The position numbers and the translations under genes are program-made. Below, one piece after another: positions 62,836-64,000 of a DNA stretch of 64,000 nucleotides. This DNA is from Gordonia zhenghanii. Lineage in GTDB: Bacteria > Actinomycetota > Actinomycetes > Mycobacteriales > Mycobacteriaceae. The notes below the pieces were generated by a model. That model searched no databases. It was not told where the DNA came from and worked only from the letters and a program-made list of their open reading frames with translations. The DNA lies in the NCBI RefSeq assembly GCF_021738965.1, contig NZ_JAKKOQ010000006.1, forward strand, positions 1-64,000. The letters are read 5' to 3'. Numbering within the stretch: position 1 is the first letter of the stretch; the number at the start of each line of letters is the position of its first letter.

Positions 62836-63626
62836 GAGACCGCCTCGTCGGCGTACCCGTGCTCGACACAGTGATGCGAGTCCTCGCCGCCGACCACGAT
62901 GAGCCTGCCACCGATCTGAACCACTTCGATCGGGCTGCCGTACAGATCAGACAGGGTCCTCGAGTTCATGACCTCGTCGACTGTCCCGATCCGGAACCGG
63001 CCGTCGGCGAGGTAGAGGACGCGGTCGACGAACGGCAGGATCGGGTTCAACTCGTGCGTGACGAACAGGACGGCGGTGTCCGCTCGACGTCGTCGCGCGT
63101 CGAGGAGGTCGACGACGACCTGCTGGCTCGTCAGGTCGAGGCTGGCGAGCGGTTCGTCGCACAACAGGATCGACGGATCGCGCATCAACGACTGGGCGAT
63201 CCGCAGTCGCTGCTGTTCGCCTCCGGAGAGCAGACCGACCGCGGTGTTCGCGAAACGGGTCGCGTCGACCTCGGCGAGCACGGAGTCGACCCGCGCGCGG
63301 CGCGACCGCATTCCGCGAAGTCCCATGCCCCAGGACGATCCGTCCGCACCGAACCCGACGAGGTCGCGGCCGCGCAGCATCATCGTGTCCGAGTCGTCCG
63401 CGTGCTGCTGGGGGATGTAGCCGATGCGCCCGTTCACCGACACTTCGCCGTCGGTGAGACCGATTTGGCCGAGGGCGGTGCGCAGAAGCGTCGTCTTACC
63501 CGACCCGTTCGGGCCGAGAACGGCGATGAACTCGCCGGGAGCCACGTCCAAGTCCAGATCGCGCCATAGGGTCCGGGAGTCGAACGACAACCCGGATCCG
63601 GTGAAGCGCATTACCGGGTCGCTCAC
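62832..63626 (-). CDS. znuC: Zinc/manganese ABC transporter ATP-binding protein (ZnuC type)
   Basis: 264 aa. Walker A GPNGSGKTT, signature LLSGGEQQR, Walker B ILLCDEPLASLD and switch His in VTHELN. IGYIPQQHADDSD is typical of metal-importer ATPases. GTG 63626 shares GTGA with the stop of the binding-protein gene. Confidence 0.88.
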   Translation of the reverse strand: MSDPVMRFTGSGLSFDSRTLWRDLDLDVAPGEFIAVLGPNGSGKTTLLRTALGQIGLTDGEVSVNGRIGYIPQQHADDSDTMMLRGRDLVGFGADGSSWGMGLRGMRSRRARVDSVLAEVDATRFANTAVGLLSGGEQQRLRIAQSLMRDPSILLCDEPLASLDLTSQQVVVDLLDARRRRADTAVLFVTHELNPILPFVDRVLYLADGRFRIGTVDEVMNSRTLSDLYGSPIEVVQIGGRLIVVGGEDSHHCVEHGYADEAVS

Positions 63627-64000
63627 GCGTTCAATGCCTTCTCCAAGCCGGCGATCTGAGCCGACTGCCACGCGATGTAGCTGTCGACGCCTTCGGGGAG
63701 GGACTCGGTGAACTCCACCACCGGAACGTTAGCCGATTTCGCGGTCGCCAACACGGCCTCGGTGGCCGGATCGACCGACTGGACGTTGTAGAGCAGTGCC
63801 GCTGCTTTGTGACTGCGTAGAAGGTCGTCGAAGGTTGCGCGGTCGGCGGCCGACGGCGACTGCCCCTCTTCGACGGCTGAGGTGAACGCGGGCGGCGCGA
63901 CGTCGGTGATCCCGGCCTCGTCCAGCAGTGTCGTTGCGAGCGGTTCGGTGGCTGCGATGCGGGTGTTCGGGTGGGCGGTTCCCAACGCGCTCATTCGCGC
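63623..64000 (-). CDS. znuA: Zinc/manganese ABC transporter substrate-binding protein, C-terminal part (gene runs out of window)
   Basis: About 125 aa of the C-terminal half of a cluster 9 binding protein: RIAATEPLATTLLDEAGITDVAPPAFTSAVEEGQ, LLRSHKAAALLYNVQSVDPATEAV and NVPVVEFTESLPEG. The frame is open to the window end and the signal peptide and metal-binding His-rich parts lie outside. An internal Met near 63994 is not the start. Confidence 0.85.
   Translation of the reverse strand, partial: ARMSALGTAHPNTRIAATEPLATTLLDEAGITDVAPPAFTSAVEEGQSPSAADRATFDDLLRSHKAAALLYNVQSVDPATEAVLATAKSANVPVVEFTESLPEGVDSYIAWQSAQIAGLEKALNA

Overview
This is high-GC DNA from an actinobacterium of the order Mycobacteriales, most likely Gordonia or a close relative (inference). 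The support is a complete mce4-type sterol importer, a KstR-type sterol regulon, and from about 44.8 to 56.5 kb a gene order that matches my recollection of Mycobacterium tuberculosis Rv3592 to Rv3579c (mhuD, hydrolase, mutY, can, membrane protein, disA, radA, lpqE, carD, ispD, ispF, cysS, rlmB). Short palindromic repeats built on a GATCTCGACTCCGCTCGATCAAC-like core, which I associate with Gordonia genomes, occur at five places. Protein names below rest on family resemblance read by eye; no search was run.

Layout. 0-0.8 kb: the 3' end of a 5S rRNA with its terminator, then a block of palindromic repeats. 0.8-6.2 kb: late sterol-ring (C/D ring) genes ipdC-ipdB-ipdA-echA20 on the minus strand and ipdF plus a second SDR on the plus strand, around a KstR2-like operator. 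6.3-9.8 kb: a GyrA-tower-like/GNAT fusion protein, a FadD8-like acyl-CoA ligase behind a KstR box, and a secreted SMP-30-like protein. 9.8-24.2 kb: sterol side-chain genes (ddn-like, fadA5, cyp125, a ketosteroid-isomerase-like protein, ltp3-ltp4-DUF35, an F420-dependent LLM protein, a TetR regulator with a thioesterase, echA19, fadD19, a nitronate-monooxygenase-like flavoprotein), interrupted by an hxlR/doxX pair. 24.3-27.0 kb: a zinc-starvation island with cysteine-poor ribosomal proteins L31, L28, L33, S14 and S18 and a COG0523 protein. 27.3-43.1 kb: fadD17, fadE27, fadE26, fdxD, hsd4A and the yrbE4AB-mce4ABCDEF-mas operon. 43.2-44.7 kb: a KstR-boxed aldehyde dehydrogenase. 44.8-56.5 kb: the conserved housekeeping block. 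56.7-61.9 kb: a PAP2 membrane protein, RarD, PxpA, a type B carboxylesterase and a DUF2599 lipoprotein. 62-64 kb: a zinc/manganese-type ABC transporter cut by the window end.

How the genes work together. Mce4 with YrbE4 imports sterol. CYP125, probably fed electrons through a ferredoxin such as FdxD, oxidises C26. FadD19/FadD17 form CoA thioesters; FadE26-FadE27, EchA19, Hsd4A and FadA5 carry out beta-oxidation; Ltp3/Ltp4 with the DUF35 protein fit the retro-aldol step for C24-branched (plant) sterols. EchA20 and IpdABCF open and process the last two rings. Five exact copies of TNNAACNNGTTNNA and three one-mismatch copies sit in front of these genes, and one KstR2-like site lies between echA20 and ipdF. 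Genes expected for a full pathway (kstD, kshAB, hsaACDB, chsH1/H2, ltp2, fadD3, fadE30, kstR, kstR2) are not in the window and must be elsewhere.

Possible novelty: in-frame 24-bp repeat arrays forming the ends of two unrelated proteins, the GyrA-tower/GNAT fusion, a COG0523 protein with a degenerate P-loop in the zinc island, and KstR operators placed within about 15 bases of start codons.
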